Shown here: piece by piece, positions 27,197 through 35,910 of the stretch | How positions within the stretch are numbered: the stretch's first letter is position 1 | Layout: every line of letters begins with the position of its first letter | Assembly: GCA_900466875.1 (NCBI GenBank) | Contig: UBNQ01000003.1 | Location: forward strand, 193,570 to 257,569 | Origin: Hyphomicrobiales bacterium | GTDB taxonomy: Bacteria; Pseudomonadota; Alphaproteobacteria; Rhizobiales; Rhizobiaceae | Direction: 5' to 3' | Length of the DNA: 64,000 bases | Position numbers and translations under genes: made by a program | Notes under the pieces: model-generated | The model's database searches: none | Seen by the model: only the letters and a program-made list of their open reading frames with translations | What the model was told of the DNA's origin: nothing

Positions 27197-28993
27197 GTGG
27201 CAGACATGTCTGAGACCGAAAAGAAGAATCGCAGCCTCAAGCCCCTCGCCCGACTGATTCCCTATCTCTCCCGTTATCGAAGGCTGGTCGCTTCGGCTCT
27301 GTTCTTTCTGGTCCTCGCTGCCGCCACAACGCTCGCGCTTCCGCTTGCCGTGCGGCGCATGGTCGACCACGGCTTCGCATCATCCGACGGCCATTTCATC
27401 AACAACTATTTCGGCATGCTGCTGATCCTCGCCATTCTTTTGGCGCTGGCCAGCGCCATGCGGTATTATTACGTCATTACCATCGGCGAACGGGTCGTGG
27501 CGGATCTGAGAAGCGAAGTCTTCGCGCATGTCACCCGCCTTTCCGCATCCTTCTTCGACGTCAACCAGTCGGGCGAAATCGTCTCGCGCCTGACCGCCGA
27601 TACGACACAGATTAAGTCCGCCTTCGGCTCGGCCGCCTCCCAGGCGCTGCGCAACACCATCCTCTGTCTCGGCGCCATGGGCATGATGATCTACACCAGC
27701 CCATGGCTCTCCGTCATGGTGCTCGGCGCTATTCCAGTCATCGTCTTCCCGATCGTCGGCTTCGGCCGCTCCGTCCGCCGCCGCTCGCGCGCAGCCCAGG
27801 ATACGCTGGCGCAAAGCTCGGCCTTTGCATCGGAAACTGTGGCTGCCACCCGCACCGTTCAGGCGTTCGGTGGTGAGCAGATGGCCAGCGACCGGTATGC
27901 GGCCGCCGTCGAAAATGCCTATGACGCCGCCCGCGTCGCAATCCGCTCCCGCGCACTTTTGACGGGTTTTGCTATTCTCCTCGTCTTCGGCTCCATCGTC
28001 GGCGTTTTGTGGTACGGCGCGCAGAGTGTGCTTGCCGGTGAAATGAGCGCCGGTACGCTTGGCCAGTTCGTGCTCTATTCGGTGATTGCCGCAAGCTCGC
28101 TCGGCCAACTTTCCGAAGTCTGGGGTGAGCTTTCCGCTGCCGGCGGTGCTGCCGAGCGACTGACGGAACTGCTGCACGAAATCCCGGCCGTTGAGGATCC
28201 GCAACAGCCCGTCGCCCTTCCTGCGCCAGCACGCGGCGAAGTCCGGTTCGACCAGGTTTCCTTCGCCTACCCGGCCCGCGTCAGCGCCATCACGCTCAAT
28301 GCCCTGTCCCTGAATGTCCGTCCGGGCGAAACTGTCGCAATCGTTGGCCCGTCGGGTGCCGGCAAGAGCACGATATTCTCGCTTCTGATGCGTTTCTACG
28401 ATCCGCAGACCGGCTCGATATCACTCGACGGAGTGGATCTTCGCGACGCCCGCCTCGAAGACATCCGCTCACGCCTGGCAATCGTGCCGCAGGACGTAAC
28501 GATCTTTGCAGCCTCGATCCACGACAACATCGCCTTCGGCATGCCGGGCGCCAGCCGCGAAGCCGTTCGTGCCGCAGCCATCTCCGCCCAGGCGGACGAG
28601 TTCATCTCCAGGCTCGACCAGGGTTATGACACGATGGCCGGCGAACGCGGCATCACGCTCTCCGGCGGCCAAAGGCAGCGGATTGCGATCGCCCGCGCTA
28701 TTCTTAAAAACGCGCCGGTCCTGCTTCTGGACGAGGCAACCTCGGCGCTCGATGCCGAAAGCGAAACGCTGGTTCAGCGCGCGCTCGACGGGTTGATGGA
28801 AAACCGCACGACGCTCGTCATCGCCCATCGTCTCGCGACCGTCCTCAAGGCTGACAGAATTCTGGTATTGGAAGACGGTCGAGTCGTCGAGGAAGGAACC
28901 CATCAAAGCCTCGTCGCCAAGGGCGGGCTTTACGCCAAGCTGGCACGCCTTCAGTTCCACGATCTGGAACACCGCAGCGCGACAGCAATCTGA
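27197..28993 (+). CDS. ABC exporter, ATP-binding/permease fusion (type IV, MsbA-like)
   Basis: 598 residues: six membrane helices in residues 25-320, then a nucleotide-binding domain with Walker A GPSGAGKST (about 383-391), Q-loop VPQDV, signature LSGGQRQR (about 487), Walker B LLLDEATSALD and the switch His in VIAHR. It is a homodimeric exporter of the ABCB-BAC/COG1132 group; the N-terminal region does not match NdvA/ChvA. The start is GTG 27197 with AGGAGA directly upstream. A glucoamylase-like gene begins 22 nt after its stop, so the exporter may move a glycan or glycolipid; the substrate is unknown. Confidence 0.88.
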   Translation: MADMSETEKKNRSLKPLARLIPYLSRYRRLVASALFFLVLAAATTLALPLAVRRMVDHGFASSDGHFINNYFGMLLILAILLALASAMRYYYVITIGERVVADLRSEVFAHVTRLSASFFDVNQSGEIVSRLTADTTQIKSAFGSAASQALRNTILCLGAMGMMIYTSPWLSVMVLGAIPVIVFPIVGFGRSVRRRSRAAQDTLAQSSAFASETVAATRTVQAFGGEQMASDRYAAAVENAYDAARVAIRSRALLTGFAILLVFGSIVGVLWYGAQSVLAGEMSAGTLGQFVLYSVIAASSLGQLSEVWGELSAAGGAAERLTELLHEIPAVEDPQQPVALPAPARGEVRFDQVSFAYPARVSAITLNALSLNVRPGETVAIVGPSGAGKSTIFSLLMRFYDPQTGSISLDGVDLRDARLEDIRSRLAIVPQDVTIFAASIHDNIAFGMPGASREAVRAAAISAQADEFISRLDQGYDTMAGERGITLSGGQRQRIAIARAILKNAPVLLLDEATSALDAESETLVQRALDGLMENRTTLVIAHRLATVLKADRILVLEDGRVVEEGTHQSLVAKGGLYAKLARLQFHDLEHRSATAI

Positions 28994-29015
28994 CCGACCA
29001 ACAGGATAAGACCGT

Positions 29016-30272
29016 ATGATCGTCGAGCCACTGGACCCGAACGCCCCGCTCGACACCTTGCTGGACAGCGTTCAGTACCAGACCTTCCTGTATTTCTGGG
29101 AAGGCGCGCATGCCGAGAGCAAGCTGATCTACGACAAGCGATGGGTGAACGGCGCGATCGCCACCAACATGATCTCCATCAGCGGCACCGGTTTCGGGCT
29201 GATGGCGATCCTGGTCGCGGCAGAGCGGCAATGGGTGACCCGCGATGAGGCGCTGGAGCGGATCAGCCTCATTCTGGACCGCCTGAACCTCGCCACCCGC
29301 TATCACGGCGCGCTTCCCCATATGGTCGATGGCGCCAGCAGCGCGACCGTCCAGTTCTCGCAATATGACGATGCCGGCGACCTCGTGGAGACGACCCTGA
29401 TGCTTCAGGGCCTGATCTGCGCGAGGGAATATTTCACCGGTGCATCCGAAGCCGAACAGGCTCTGCGGGCCACAGTCACGCGGCTGTTTAACGAAGTCGA
29501 GTGGGACTGGTTCACGCGCGGCAAGGACGATGGTCCGCTTTACTGGCACTGGAGCCCGATCCACAACTGGACCATGAACCTTCCGATCAAGGGCTGGAAC
29601 GAGGCGCTTACTGCCTATGTGCTGGCGGCCGGTTCGGACACGCATCCGATCAAGCCGGAAAGTTATCATGCAGGCTGGGCGCGCTCCGGGGCGATGAAGA
29701 ACGGCGAGAGCTATTTCGGCACCGAGCTTCCCCTTGGCGAGCCTCTCGGCGGTCCGCTTTTCCTCTCCCAATATTCCTTCTGCGCGATCGACCCGCGCGG
29801 CCTCTCCGATCGTTACGCCGACTACTGGCAGCAGGCGGTGGCGCACACGAAGATCAACCGGGATTATTGCCTGAGCATCCCGGCCTATAAGCAATACGAC
29901 GTCTGGGGCCTGACGGCGTCGGAAGCACCCAATGGTTACAACGCCAACTCACCGACATCCGACATGGGCGCCATCGCGCCCACGGCTGCGCTGTCGAGCT
30001 TTCCCTTCCTGCCGAAGGAGGCAGAAGAAGAGTTGCGCGCGATGATCCGTTACGAGGATGGAAAACTGTTCGGCAGCTTCGGTTTCGTCGATGCCTTCGC
30101 CCCGGCAACGGATTGGCTCGCACCGACCTATATCGCCATCGACCAGGGACCGATCGTTGCGATGATCGAGAATCACCGGTCGGGGTTGCTATGGAGCCTG
30201 TTCATGAAGGCCCCGGAGGTTCGGCGCGGCCTGGAGAGACTGGGCTTCACATCAGGCCACTATACGGCTTGA
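29016..30272 (+). CDS. glucoamylase-like glycoside hydrolase (PF10091 / GH144-like)
   Basis: 418 residues with an (alpha/alpha)6 barrel pattern and no signal peptide. The stretch FLYFWEGAHAESKLIYDKRW at the N-terminus, IATNMISISGTGFGL, FNEVEWDWFTRGK, SPIHNWTMNLPIKGWNEALTAYVLAAGS, YDVWGLTASEAPNGY and APTYIAIDQGPIVAMIENHRSGLLW match the glycoamylase-like family. That family includes endo-beta-1,2-glucanases (GH144). Rhizobia make cyclic beta-1,2-glucan, so breakdown of such glucans is a reasonable hypothesis. It is in an operon with the ABC exporter. The ATG has AGGATAAGA before it. Confidence 0.8.
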   Translation: MIVEPLDPNAPLDTLLDSVQYQTFLYFWEGAHAESKLIYDKRWVNGAIATNMISISGTGFGLMAILVAAERQWVTRDEALERISLILDRLNLATRYHGALPHMVDGASSATVQFSQYDDAGDLVETTLMLQGLICAREYFTGASEAEQALRATVTRLFNEVEWDWFTRGKDDGPLYWHWSPIHNWTMNLPIKGWNEALTAYVLAAGSDTHPIKPESYHAGWARSGAMKNGESYFGTELPLGEPLGGPLFLSQYSFCAIDPRGLSDRYADYWQQAVAHTKINRDYCLSIPAYKQYDVWGLTASEAPNGYNANSPTSDMGAIAPTAALSSFPFLPKEAEEELRAMIRYEDGKLFGSFGFVDAFAPATDWLAPTYIAIDQGPIVAMIENHRSGLLWSLFMKAPEVRRGLERLGFTSGHYTA

Positions 30273-30283
30273 TGTAGCAGCTT

Positions 30284-30502
30284 TCACTCGTCCCGTTCGA
30301 AAACCCATTTCACCACATATTTGCCGTTCGGCTTCAGCTTGGTCTTGGTCTTCATCCTGACCGGACCGCCGAGCGCAGCTTCGGCCTGATCGAACATCTC
30401 GCGCGCTTCGGCCATCGCCTGGTGATAGGTGCTGTTGTCGCGGCGCGGCGTGTCCGCCACCGCCTTGATCAGGGCGTTGAGATCGCGCTTTTCCGAAACC
30501 AT
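30284..30502 (-). CDS. small basic hypothetical protein in the MotA/OmpA-like operon
   Basis: 72 residues, soluble, with a helical N-terminal half (EKRDLNALIKAVADTPRRDNS) and a basic C-terminal strand region (MKTKTKLKPNGKYVVKWVFERDE). No family is recognised. It starts 2 nt after the stop of the OmpA/MotB-like gene, so it is the third member of that operon and probably serves the same complex. A good ribosome site is hard to see, consistent with translational coupling. Confidence 0.65.
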   Translation of the reverse strand: MVSEKRDLNALIKAVADTPRRDNSTYHQAMAEAREMFDQAEAALGGPVRMKTKTKLKPNGKYVVKWVFERDE

Positions 30503-30504
30503 GG

Positions 30505-31536
30505 TCAGCGTTCCGTCAGCTTCAGTTCGATGCGGCGGTTCTGCGATCTCACGTCGGGCGTATCGCCCTGCGCAATCGGCTGGAATTCACCGAAGCCGGC
30601 GGCAACCAGCCGGTTGGCAGAAACACCCTTGGATATCAGATACTTCACGACAGACGTTGCGCGGGCGGATGAAAGCTCCCAGTTATCCCGATAGCGGCCC
30701 GTGCCGGAGAGCGGAGAATTATCGGTATGTCCATCGACCCTGAGCACCCAGTTGATTTCCGCCGGGATTTCCTTGGCAAGCTCAAGCAAAGCCATCGCCA
30801 ATTTGTCCATCTCGACACGGCCGGCATCGTCAAGCTCGTTGCCGCCGACCGGGAAGAGCACCTCCGACTGGAAGACGAAGCGGTCGCCGACGATGCGGAT
30901 GTTTTCCCGGTCCGACAGGATCTCGCGCAGGCGGCCGAAGAAGTCGGAGCGGTAGCGGTTGAGTTCCTGCACCCGCGCGGCAAGGGCAACGTTGAGGCGG
31001 CGTCCGAGATCGGAAATCTGCGCCTGCGATGTCGCGTCCTTTGCCTCTGAGGCCTGAAGCGCCTGCTCGACGGCTGCGATCTGGGCGCGAAGTGCTGCAA
31101 TCTGCTGGTTCAGGAGTTCGATCTGGCTGGCGGCGCGCTGGCTGATCTGCTGCTGGTTGCTCAGCTCGCTGGAAAGCTCTCCTACCCGCGCATTGGCAGC
31201 AGAGCTTGAACCCGCTCCGTCATTGAGGAGCTGTTGCAGCCGCGAACGATCGCTTTCCACCGCCGCCAGCGAGGACTGCAGATTGGCGAGCTGGTCTTCG
31301 AGATCCTGGCTGCCGCTTTTTTCCAGCGCCAGGAGGTTGGTCAATTCGGCGATCTGGCTGTTCAGCCGGTTCAACACCTCGTCACGGCCGGTGATTTCGC
31401 GGCTGAGCAGGAACTGCGCCAGCACGAAGACCGTCAGCAGGAACATGATGGCCATGAGAAGCGTGGCAAGTGCATCCACGAATCCCGGCCAGAAATCGAC
31501 ACCACGTTCGCGACGACGGTTCTTGGCGAGCGCCAT
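30505..31536 (-). CDS. MotB/OmpA-like peptidoglycan-binding inner-membrane protein
   Basis: 343 residues: a short cytosolic N-terminus, one membrane helix (about 19-43) with Asp21 in FWPGFVDALATLLMAIMF, the position of the proton-carrying Asp of MotB/TolR. Then comes a long periplasmic coiled coil (about 50-200) with many Gln/Ser/Ala heptads, and a C-terminal OmpA domain (about 225-343) with VDGHTDNSPLSG, NWELSSARATSVVKYL and NRRIELKL that binds peptidoglycan. It follows the MotA/TolQ-like gene by 3 nt. The pair would form a proton-driven stator-like complex that is not the flagellar motor, since no flagellar genes are nearby. Confidence 0.85.
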   Translation of the reverse strand: MALAKNRRRERGVDFWPGFVDALATLLMAIMFLLTVFVLAQFLLSREITGRDEVLNRLNSQIAELTNLLALEKSGSQDLEDQLANLQSSLAAVESDRSRLQQLLNDGAGSSSAANARVGELSSELSNQQQISQRAASQIELLNQQIAALRAQIAAVEQALQASEAKDATSQAQISDLGRRLNVALAARVQELNRYRSDFFGRLREILSDRENIRIVGDRFVFQSEVLFPVGGNELDDAGRVEMDKLAMALLELAKEIPAEINWVLRVDGHTDNSPLSGTGRYRDNWELSSARATSVVKYLISKGVSANRLVAAGFGEFQPIAQGDTPDVRSQNRRIELKLTER

Positions 31537-31539
31537 CGG

Positions 31540-32589
31540 TTATTTCCCTCCGATCTTGTCGGAGAGCCGATCAAGAGTGCGGCGCATGGCCTTCGATTCT
31601 TCCTGTTGCGCTTCGATCCAGTCGCGCAGCATCTGCTGCTCGTTGCGCATGTTCTTCACCAGCCCTTGAATACCCTCCGCCAGATTGGCGAGGCTTGCCG
31701 TCGACCGGTCATGGCCGGCGCCGTCTTGGCTTGCTCTTGCCTGCACGGCGGCAAGCTTGCGCAGCTCGGCAGTCAGCGCCTTGAGCTCGTCCAGCGAGCC
31801 AGCCGACGCGCCATCGGAAATCGGCCCGTCATATCCGACGTCGGTGACTGAAGAGAGCCAGTTTTCCAGCTCCGTGTAGAAGCGGTTCTGCGCACGACCG
31901 GCCTGCAGGTCGAGGAAACCGAGGATCAGAGAACCGGAAAGACCGAGCAGCGACGACGAAAATGCCGTGCCCATGCCGGCGAGCGGCTGGGCCAGCCCGC
32001 TCTTGATGGCGCCGAGAATATCGTTCGAACCGCTGGATGAAGGGTCGAGCGCGCCGATCACGTCGCTGATCGAGCTGATCGTTTCGATCAGGCCCCAGAA
32101 CGTGCCGAGCAGGCCGAGGAAGACGAGAAGACCGATGAGGTAGCGCGAGGTGTCGCGCGATTCGTCCAGCCGCGTCCCGATCGAATCGAGGATCGAGCGA
32201 TAGGCGATGGTCGACAGCGACACCTTGCGGCGGCGGCCGATCAACGTGCGCATCGGCGCAAGCAGCCGTGGTTCGCGCCCGACCTTGTCGGCATTACCGC
32301 CGGCAGCGCGGAAGGAATTGAACCAGCTCACTTCCCGCGCAAGGCTGATCACCTGCACGAAGACGAGCAGGATACCGATCGCCAGAACGCCAAGGATCAG
32401 GCCGTTCAGCCCGGGATTGGTCTGGAATGCGTGTGCCGCCTGCCTGTAGAGGATCGACGCCACGAAGCCGACAAGGATGAGGAAGATAAGCATCGTCCAG
32501 AGGAACGATGCGGGATTGGAGAGCTTGTGTTTGTAGCCGCTGCGGCCCGTTTCCGACTCGTCCAGATCATCCACTGTCGCATTCGCCAT
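31540..32589 (-). CDS. MotA/TolQ/ExbB-like proton channel subunit
   Basis: 349 residues with four predicted membrane helices: FLWTMLIFLILVGFVASILY (29-48), about 61-84, about 149-170 (FLGLLGTFWGLIETI) and about 205-228 (GMGTAFSSSLLGLSGSLILG). The last two carry the MotA/TolQ/ExbB signature. The C-terminus (about 255-349) is cytosolic and coiled. First gene of a three-gene operon with the MotB/OmpA-like partner and the 72-residue protein. By analogy it couples proton flow to work on the periplasm or outer layers. The pair is widespread in Rhizobiales but, to my knowledge, uncharacterised. Confidence 0.85.
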   Translation of the reverse strand: MANATVDDLDESETGRSGYKHKLSNPASFLWTMLIFLILVGFVASILYRQAAHAFQTNPGLNGLILGVLAIGILLVFVQVISLAREVSWFNSFRAAGGNADKVGREPRLLAPMRTLIGRRRKVSLSTIAYRSILDSIGTRLDESRDTSRYLIGLLVFLGLLGTFWGLIETISSISDVIGALDPSSSGSNDILGAIKSGLAQPLAGMGTAFSSSLLGLSGSLILGFLDLQAGRAQNRFYTELENWLSSVTDVGYDGPISDGASAGSLDELKALTAELRKLAAVQARASQDGAGHDRSTASLANLAEGIQGLVKNMRNEQQMLRDWIEAQQEESKAMRRTLDRLSDKIGGK

Positions 32590-32709
32590 AATACGCCTCG
32601 ACTCCGCTAAGGTGAGCGGAGGCTAGTGTAAAATTGCGACGAATTGAAGTGCGCAAGCGTCGGAAAACAGTGCACTATCAATTAGCGGACACTGTTTTTC
32701 TCACACGGT

Positions 32710-33510
32710 TCAGCGGGTTGGAACCGGCCGGTTGACCACTTCCACGAGCGCCTTCTGGATCAGTTCGTTACCGGCGATGACTGTGCGGCTTTCGAACATG
32801 TTCGTCGTGCCCTTCATATCCGACGTGAAGCCACCGGCTTCGCGAATGAGGATCAGGCCGGCGGCGATATCCCACGGCGAAAGCTCGGCTTCCCAGAAAC
32901 CGTCGAGGCGGCCGGCAGCGACATAGGCCAGATCGAGAGCGGCAGCGCCCATCCGGCGCACACCGGCGACTTCACCCATGACGTGGCGAAGCTCGACAAG
33001 GAACTTGCCGTGATTGCCGCGACCCAGATGCGGCACGCCGCAACCGACGACGCAATCGGACAGAACGCGGCGGGCGGCCACGCGGATACGGCGATCGTTG
33101 AGGAACGCCCCGCCACCCTTTTCGGCTGTGTAGAGTTCGTCGGTCGCCGGATTGAAGATCACGCCGGCAACGACCTCGCCATTGCGCTCGAGCGCGATCG
33201 AAACGGCAAATTGCGGAATACCGTGCAGGAAGTTGGTCGTGCCATCGAGCGGATCGACGATCCAGCGATGCGCGCCGTCTGTGCCCTTCTCCTCGCCACC
33301 CTCTTCACCGAGGAAGCCGTAGGTCGGGCGCGCCTTGAGAAGTTCGTCGCGAACGATCTTTTCAGCCTTCAGGTCGGCCTGGGACACGAAGTCGCCCGGC
33401 CCCTTCACGGAAACCTGCAGATTCTGCACCTCGCCGAAATCTCTGGTAAGCGACTTGCCTGCCTTCAGGGCAGCCTGCACCATGACGTTGAGAAGTGCTG
33501 AACGGGCCAT
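32710..33510 (-). CDS. suhB: inositol monophosphatase family protein
   Basis: 266 residues, Mg2+-dependent phosphatase fold. The metal site is made of GFLGEEGGEE (65-74) and WIVDPLDGTTNFLHG (83-97); the third Asp is in LSPWDIAAG. SuhB-type enzymes dephosphorylate inositol phosphate and also act in rRNA transcription antitermination complexes in enterobacteria. The start was moved to ATG 33510 (AAGGA seven nt upstream); the longer frame reaching 33612 has no ribosome site. Monocistronic, transcribed away from the DUF1648 gene. Confidence 0.88.
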   Translation of the reverse strand: MARSALLNVMVQAALKAGKSLTRDFGEVQNLQVSVKGPGDFVSQADLKAEKIVRDELLKARPTYGFLGEEGGEEKGTDGAHRWIVDPLDGTTNFLHGIPQFAVSIALERNGEVVAGVIFNPATDELYTAEKGGGAFLNDRRIRVAARRVLSDCVVGCGVPHLGRGNHGKFLVELRHVMGEVAGVRRMGAAALDLAYVAAGRLDGFWEAELSPWDIAAGLILIREAGGFTSDMKGTTNMFESRTVIAGNELIQKALVEVVNRPVPTR

Positions 33511-33692
33511 TTCGGAATCCTTGAGCCCCAGAATCCGGATGACCGGGAGAGCGGGCGATACTGATTTTGTTGATTGGGCGGCTTCAAGACCACAAATTGC
33601 CGGTAAATTCAAGTCGTGAGGTCAAACGGCAGTGTTGTCATTCGCGTCAGAGCCTGCGAAAGGAAGGCGAACCCGACATTGGAGACAGCCCC

Positions 33693-34043
33693 ATGCGCAT
33701 GCCCGTCCCTCTCTTTATCAGCCTCGGCATGCTCATCACCATGACATTCCTGTCGCTGGGCCTGTGGTCGGCCCTGCCGCCGGAAGTGATGTTGCCGATC
33801 CATTTCGATTTTTCCGGCAATCCCGACAATTTCGCACGCCCGGCGATCGCGCTATTCCTGTTGCCCGGCGCCATGCTGTTTGCAATCGCCGTCTTCGTCG
33901 TATCTCCATCGATCAACCCGAAGGCGCTTGATCGGCCGGGGCTCTATACCGTGATCTGGCTGTTCGTCATCCTTGCGCTCGCCGTGGGCCATGGTTTCAT
34001 CATCCGGGGCGCGTTGTTCGCACTCCAGGCGCTTCAGAGCTGA
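33693..34043 (+). CDS. DUF1648 membrane protein
   Basis: 116 residues with three predicted membrane helices. LPPEVMLPIHFDFSGNPDNFARP just after the first helix is the DUF1648 signature, also found in SdpI-like immunity proteins. GGAG lies 8 nt before the ATG at 33693; the frame extends upstream without support. Probably an inner-membrane protein, function unknown. Its 3' end overlaps the end of the convergent SEL1-repeat gene by 10 nt. Confidence 0.75.
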   Translation: MRMPVPLFISLGMLITMTFLSLGLWSALPPEVMLPIHFDFSGNPDNFARPAIALFLLPGAMLFAIAVFVVSPSINPKALDRPGLYTVIWLFVILALAVGHGFIIRGALFALQALQS

Positions 34044-35128
34044 TTGCGGCGGAACTTGTTGGCGGCGTCGATCGCCTGTTTCTGCTGATCCTCGTTGATG
34101 CCGAGATAGAAATCCTCAAGCCCGGCATCCTGCAGGCCTGCCCGCCGTGACAGCACATACCATTTGGCGGCCTCCACGGGATTTGGCCGCGTGCCGAGCG
34201 CGTTGATATAGAGATAGGCGAGCTTGTTCTGGGCCACGACATTGCCGCGCATGGCGGCAATCCTCAGCCATTCGAACCCCTTGTCGAAATCCCGGTCGCC
34301 GCCGACACCGTTGACATACCAGATACCCATATCGAGCTGGGCGGTATCGTAGCCCGCCTTGGCAGCGCGTTGCATCCAGTCGCGGGCCTGCGACTTTTTC
34401 GTCGGCGCAACGTCTCTCAGCGACATGTAAATCTGCGCAACGGCATATTGCGCATCGGCAACGCCCTGCGTGGCCGACTTTTCATAGAACGGCAGCGCCA
34501 GTTCCATACCCTTTTCACCGGGATTGTCCGAAATCAGGATCTGCCCCCAGTTGAACTGCGCAGCCGAATTGCCGGCTTCCGCAGCGCGGCGCATGTATTC
34601 GTCGGCCTTTTTCTTGTCGGCCGGAACGTCACGCCCCTTCATCAGCAGAAGCGCGTATTGGAACATCGCTGCAGCATCGCCGCCTTCGGCAGCCTGGCCG
34701 TACCAGAAAGCTGCGCCCTTGGGGTCGCGGGCAATGCCATGCCCTTTGGTCATCATCTCCGCAACCAGCGTCTGCGCGGCTGCATCACCCTTCTGCGCCC
34801 GCTCGAGCGCAATCCTCATGGCAGTGACATACATGCCGCGCTGGTAGGCGCCGTAGGCCTCATCGACTTTGCCGTCATACGGCTTTTCCTCGGGCGGTGC
34901 GGGCAATGCCGCCCCCATTCGCCGGTAAAGATCGACGCCGCCCGATGGTACGATACCATCCGGCTGCTGCTGCCGTTCCATCTTGCCGGCCTCGGGGCCG
35001 ACCGGCCGGGTCACGACCCGGCTGGACTGGGCATGCACGGAAGTGGCCGCCGCCGCCGAGATCAGCAAGGCAGAGATGACTTTGACAGGATGGCGAAACA
35101 GGCTTTTCGTCGATGGCATGTCGACCAT
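34034..35128 (-). CDS. secreted SEL1-like tetratricopeptide repeat protein
   Basis: 364 residues: a signal peptide (hydrophobic core about 17-29, cleavage near VHAQ), a Pro-rich linker, then about seven SEL1-type helical repeats such as AAAFWYGQAAEGGDAAAMFQYALLL and YDTAQLDMGIWYVNGVGG. These repeats act as scaffolds; in rhizobia related proteins (for example ExoR-like) regulate surface polysaccharides, but this protein is not clearly ExoR. The ATG at 35128 overlaps the stop of the TenI-like gene by one base (TGATG), so the two are translationally coupled. Periplasmic by prediction. Confidence 0.82.
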   Translation of the reverse strand: MVDMPSTKSLFRHPVKVISALLISAAAATSVHAQSSRVVTRPVGPEAGKMERQQQPDGIVPSGGVDLYRRMGAALPAPPEEKPYDGKVDEAYGAYQRGMYVTAMRIALERAQKGDAAAQTLVAEMMTKGHGIARDPKGAAFWYGQAAEGGDAAAMFQYALLLMKGRDVPADKKKADEYMRRAAEAGNSAAQFNWGQILISDNPGEKGMELALPFYEKSATQGVADAQYAVAQIYMSLRDVAPTKKSQARDWMQRAAKAGYDTAQLDMGIWYVNGVGGDRDFDKGFEWLRIAAMRGNVVAQNKLAYLYINALGTRPNPVEAAKWYVLSRRAGLQDAGLEDFYLGINEDQQKQAIDAANKFRRNQL

Positions 35129-35781
35129 CAACCCTCAAACCGTGGCGCTTTTTCGTCCAGCAATGCATTGGCCCTGGCAACCGCTGCGGCAGGGCCATCA
35201 GCGCTTTCAAACACCGCAGCCCTCAGGGCTACGAATTCCCCTCCGCTCTCGGCAACGGCAACGACCGATTCGGCATCAGTGCCGCCCATGGTGATGCACG
35301 GTATCTCGATCATCGACGCCCACCATTCGGCAAGCGCCACATTCTTTGGATGCGCTTCCGGCTTGATATCGCCATCGAAGCGGCCGAAGAAAATATAGTC
35401 CGGACGCAGTTCGCCGATCTCGAGTGCGGTATGACGCTCGGACGCACCGGCAGCGCCGACGATCAGCTTCGGCGTAAACTTCTCGATCGCTTCGCCCAAT
35501 TCCTCAAGCGAACCAGACATGTGGAGCCCGTCAGCCTTCGCGCGGCCAGCCACCCGGCTGTCGCCGGAAATGATGGCCGCGGCTCCGGCATCCTGGGTGA
35601 TCTGCACCAGCGCTTCCGCGCGCTTCTGGAACGCCTGATCGTCGAGCCCGTATTGCGGCACGATGACCGACGCGACATCGCCGCCGGAGAGCGCCTGTTG
35701 CAACTGGCTTGCCTGGCGCTCCGGATCGGCCTGGTCAGGCACGATCAGCACGAGGCGGCAGCGGTTTTCCGGTTCGGTCAT
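35128..35781 (-). CDS. thiamine phosphate synthase-like (TenI/ThiE family) protein
   Basis: 217 residues, TIM-barrel fold of the ThiE/TenI group: LVLIVPDQADPERQ at the N-terminus, AAIISGDSRVAGRAKADGLHM, RPDYIFFGRFDGD and PCITMGGTDAESV. The ThiE substrate motifs QLR(E/D)K and the two Asp metal ligands are not evident, so thiamine phosphate synthesis is doubtful and TenI-like or structural use is possible. The start is ATG 35781 (GGGAAGAA just upstream); the frame continues upstream without support. It is coupled by TGATG to the secreted SEL1-repeat protein, an unexpected partner. Confidence 0.7.
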   Translation of the reverse strand: MTEPENRCRLVLIVPDQADPERQASQLQQALSGGDVASVIVPQYGLDDQAFQKRAEALVQITQDAGAAAIISGDSRVAGRAKADGLHMSGSLEELGEAIEKFTPKLIVGAAGASERHTALEIGELRPDYIFFGRFDGDIKPEAHPKNVALAEWWASMIEIPCITMGGTDAESVVAVAESGGEFVALRAAVFESADGPAAAVARANALLDEKAPRFEG

Positions 35782-35910
35782 GTTTCTTCCCGTCTTTTTA
35801 ACGGAGCGGCGATCGCATTGTCGATCATCCTGCATCCGCACTCGTTTTCCTTTGCGCAATTCGATAGACCGGACGGATTGAAGGATCAACCACCAGCAGC
35901 CTCCCGCCCG

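Noticed and set aside
27197-28993. NdvA/ChvA beta-1,2-glucan exporter
   Set aside because: Despite the adjacent glucanase-like gene, the membrane domain does not show the NdvA N-terminal sequence as I know it. A general ABCB-type exporter is the safer call.
30284-32589. Zorya-like anti-phage system (MotA-like ZorA plus MotB/OmpA-like ZorB)
   Set aside because: No ZorC/D helicase or ZorE nuclease follows. The third gene is a 72-residue protein, and the neighbourhood is core genome. The pair is better read as a housekeeping envelope complex.
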